From positions 1 to 47,189 of the forward strand of contig JAGDVQ010000065.1 of the NCBI GenBank assembly GCA_023255715.1: 47,189 bases of DNA. The letters run 5' to 3'. Source of the stretch: Thiomonas sp. GTDB lineage: Bacteria > Pseudomonadota > Gammaproteobacteria > Burkholderiales > Burkholderiaceae_C. Within the stretch, counting starts at the first letter, position 1. Each line of letters begins with the position of its first letter. The notes below the pieces were generated by a model, which had not been told where the DNA came from, searched no databases, and was given only the letters and a program-made list of their open reading frames with translations. Shown here piece by piece: positions 45,858 to 47,189 of this stretch. The position numbers and the translations under genes are program-made.

Positions 45858-47180
45858 ATGAGCAGAAAGTATTTCGGAACCGATGGAGTGCGCGGTCTGG
45901 TGGGCAAGAGCCCGATCGTGCCGGAGTTCGGCCTGCGTTTGGGACACGCTGCTGGCAAGGTGCTGCGCGCCCAGGGCGTGCAGCGCCCCACGGTACTGAT
46001 CGGCAAGGACACGCGCATCAGCGGCTACATGCTCGAAGCCGCGCTGGAATGCGGTTTCGCCGCGGCCGGTTGCGACGTGGTGCTGGTCGGACCGCTGCCC
46101 ACCCCCGGCGTGGCCTACCTCACGCGCGCATTGCGGCTTGATCTGGGCGTGGTCATCAGTGCATCGCACAACCCGTTTGCCGATAACGGCATCAAGTTCT
46201 TTTCCGCCGCTGGCAGCAAACTACCCGATGCCTGGGAACTGGAAGTTGAGGCGGAACTGCCCGCTGCCGAAGGCTGCGTGCCCTCCGAGCAACTCGGCAA
46301 GGCGCGCCGCCTGGACGATGCCGCCGGGCGCTACATCGAGTTTTGCAAAAGCACCTTTCCCAACCACCTCACTCTGAAGGGGCTGCGTCTGGTGGTCGAT
46401 TGCGCGCATGGCGCCGCCTATCACATTGCCCCGGCGGTGTTCCACGAACTCGGCGCCGAGGTCATTCCCATCGGTGTGCAGCCCGATGGTTTCAACATCA
46501 ACAAGGACGTTGGCGCGACCGCTCCAGACGCACTGATCCGCGCCGTGCGGGCCAATCACGCAGACTACGGCATCGCACTCGACGGCGATGCAGACCGTCT
46601 GCAACTGGTCGATCGTCATGGCCGCCTGTTCAATGGCGACGAACTGCTCTACCTGCTCGCCATGGATCGCAGGCCGCCCGGTGTGGTGGGCACGCTGATG
46701 ACCAATCTGGCGGTGGAAAAGGCGCTGCAGGCGCAGGGGATCGAATTCATACGTGCCGCAGTGGGAGACCGCTATGTCCTCGAGGAACTGCTGGCCCGCG
46801 GCTGGCAGCTGGGCGGGGAGGGTTCTGGGCACATGCTGCTGCTCGATCGTCACACCACGGGCGACGGCATCGTGGCCGCGCTGCAGATGCTCGAACTCGT
46901 CGTGCGCACGGGCCGCAGCCTGGGCGAGCAGCTGCAGGCCGTGCAGCTCTATTCACAGACGCTGCTGAACGTCAAACTGCCTGCGGGCCTGGACTGGAAG
47001 AGCCACGCCGGCTTCGCACAGGCGCGCGCCGCAGCCGAGGGGCAGATCAACGGCAGCGGGCGGGTGCTCATCCGGCCGTCTGGCACCGAGCCGGTGCTGC
47101 GGATCATGGTCGAGCATGCCGACCCGAGTGAAGCGCAGCGTCATGCCGATGCGCTGAGAGTGGCGCTGGTCGGTTCATAA
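45858..47180 (+). CDS. glmM: Phosphoglucosamine mutase
   Basis: [47 protein letters not shown]. Confidence 0.97.
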   Translation: MSRKYFGTDGVRGLVGKSPIVPEFGLRLGHAAGKVLRAQGVQRPTVLIGKDTRISGYMLEAALECGFAAAGCDVVLVGPLPTPGVAYLTRALRLDLGVVISASHNPFADNGIKFFSAAGSKLPDAWELEVEAELPAAEGCVPSEQLGKARRLDDAAGRYIEFCKSTFPNHLTLKGLRLVVDCAHGAAYHIAPAVFHELGAEVIPIGVQPDGFNINKDVGATAPDALIRAVRANHADYGIALDGDADRLQLVDRHGRLFNGDELLYLLAMDRRPPGVVGTLMTNLAVEKALQAQGIEFIRAAVGDRYVLEELLARGWQLGGEGSGHMLLLDRHTTGDGIVAALQMLELVVRTGRSLGEQLQAVQLYSQTLLNVKLPAGLDWKSHAGFAQARAAAEGQINGSGRVLIRPSGTEPVLRIMVEHADPSEAQRHADALRVALVGS

Positions 47181-47189
47181 GGGTGTGAT

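Overview
The window is about 47.2 kb of dense, high-GC chromosome with the gene order of a betaproteobacterium (Burkholderiales-like; species not assignable without a search). Nearly everything is recognisable core or housekeeping sequence: hflK-hflC-DUF2065-hisZ-purA-PRTase; guaB-guaA-tadA-ldcA; an ECF sigma/anti-sigma/DUF3106 locus; dapC-dapD-pilU-dapE-prmB-ABC-F; a small orphan protein (DUF6858-like); MATE transporter and GT-C glycosyltransferase; rpmE2-rho-trxA; a minus-strand 4.5S SRP RNA; a tightly overlapped arn (Ara4N lipid A) operon; an aidB-like gene; tonB; carA-leuE-carB-greA-DUF4149; yhbY; rlmE-ftsH-folP-glmM. I see no CRISPR array, transposon, prophage, tRNA or rRNA, and no multi-gene system I could defend as wholly new. 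The most interesting signals are: (1) an intrinsic-terminator-like hairpin just upstream of greA, preceded by a promoter-like -10 overlapping the carB stop codon, which resembles the E. coli GraL arrangement; (2) an orphan small protein with TTGATC-type motifs, a leader hairpin and its own terminator; (3) an ECF sigma/zinc-finger anti-sigma/exported DUF3106 triad with overlapping genes; (4) a rho leader with a rut-like C-rich tract and a -10 nested in the trxA stop codon; (5) a terminator directly abutting the folP ribosome-binding site, with probable TTG starts for both ftsH and folP; (6) an arn operon with split ArnA, one EmrE-like gene and no arnD. All positions were read by eye; regulatory calls are inferences.
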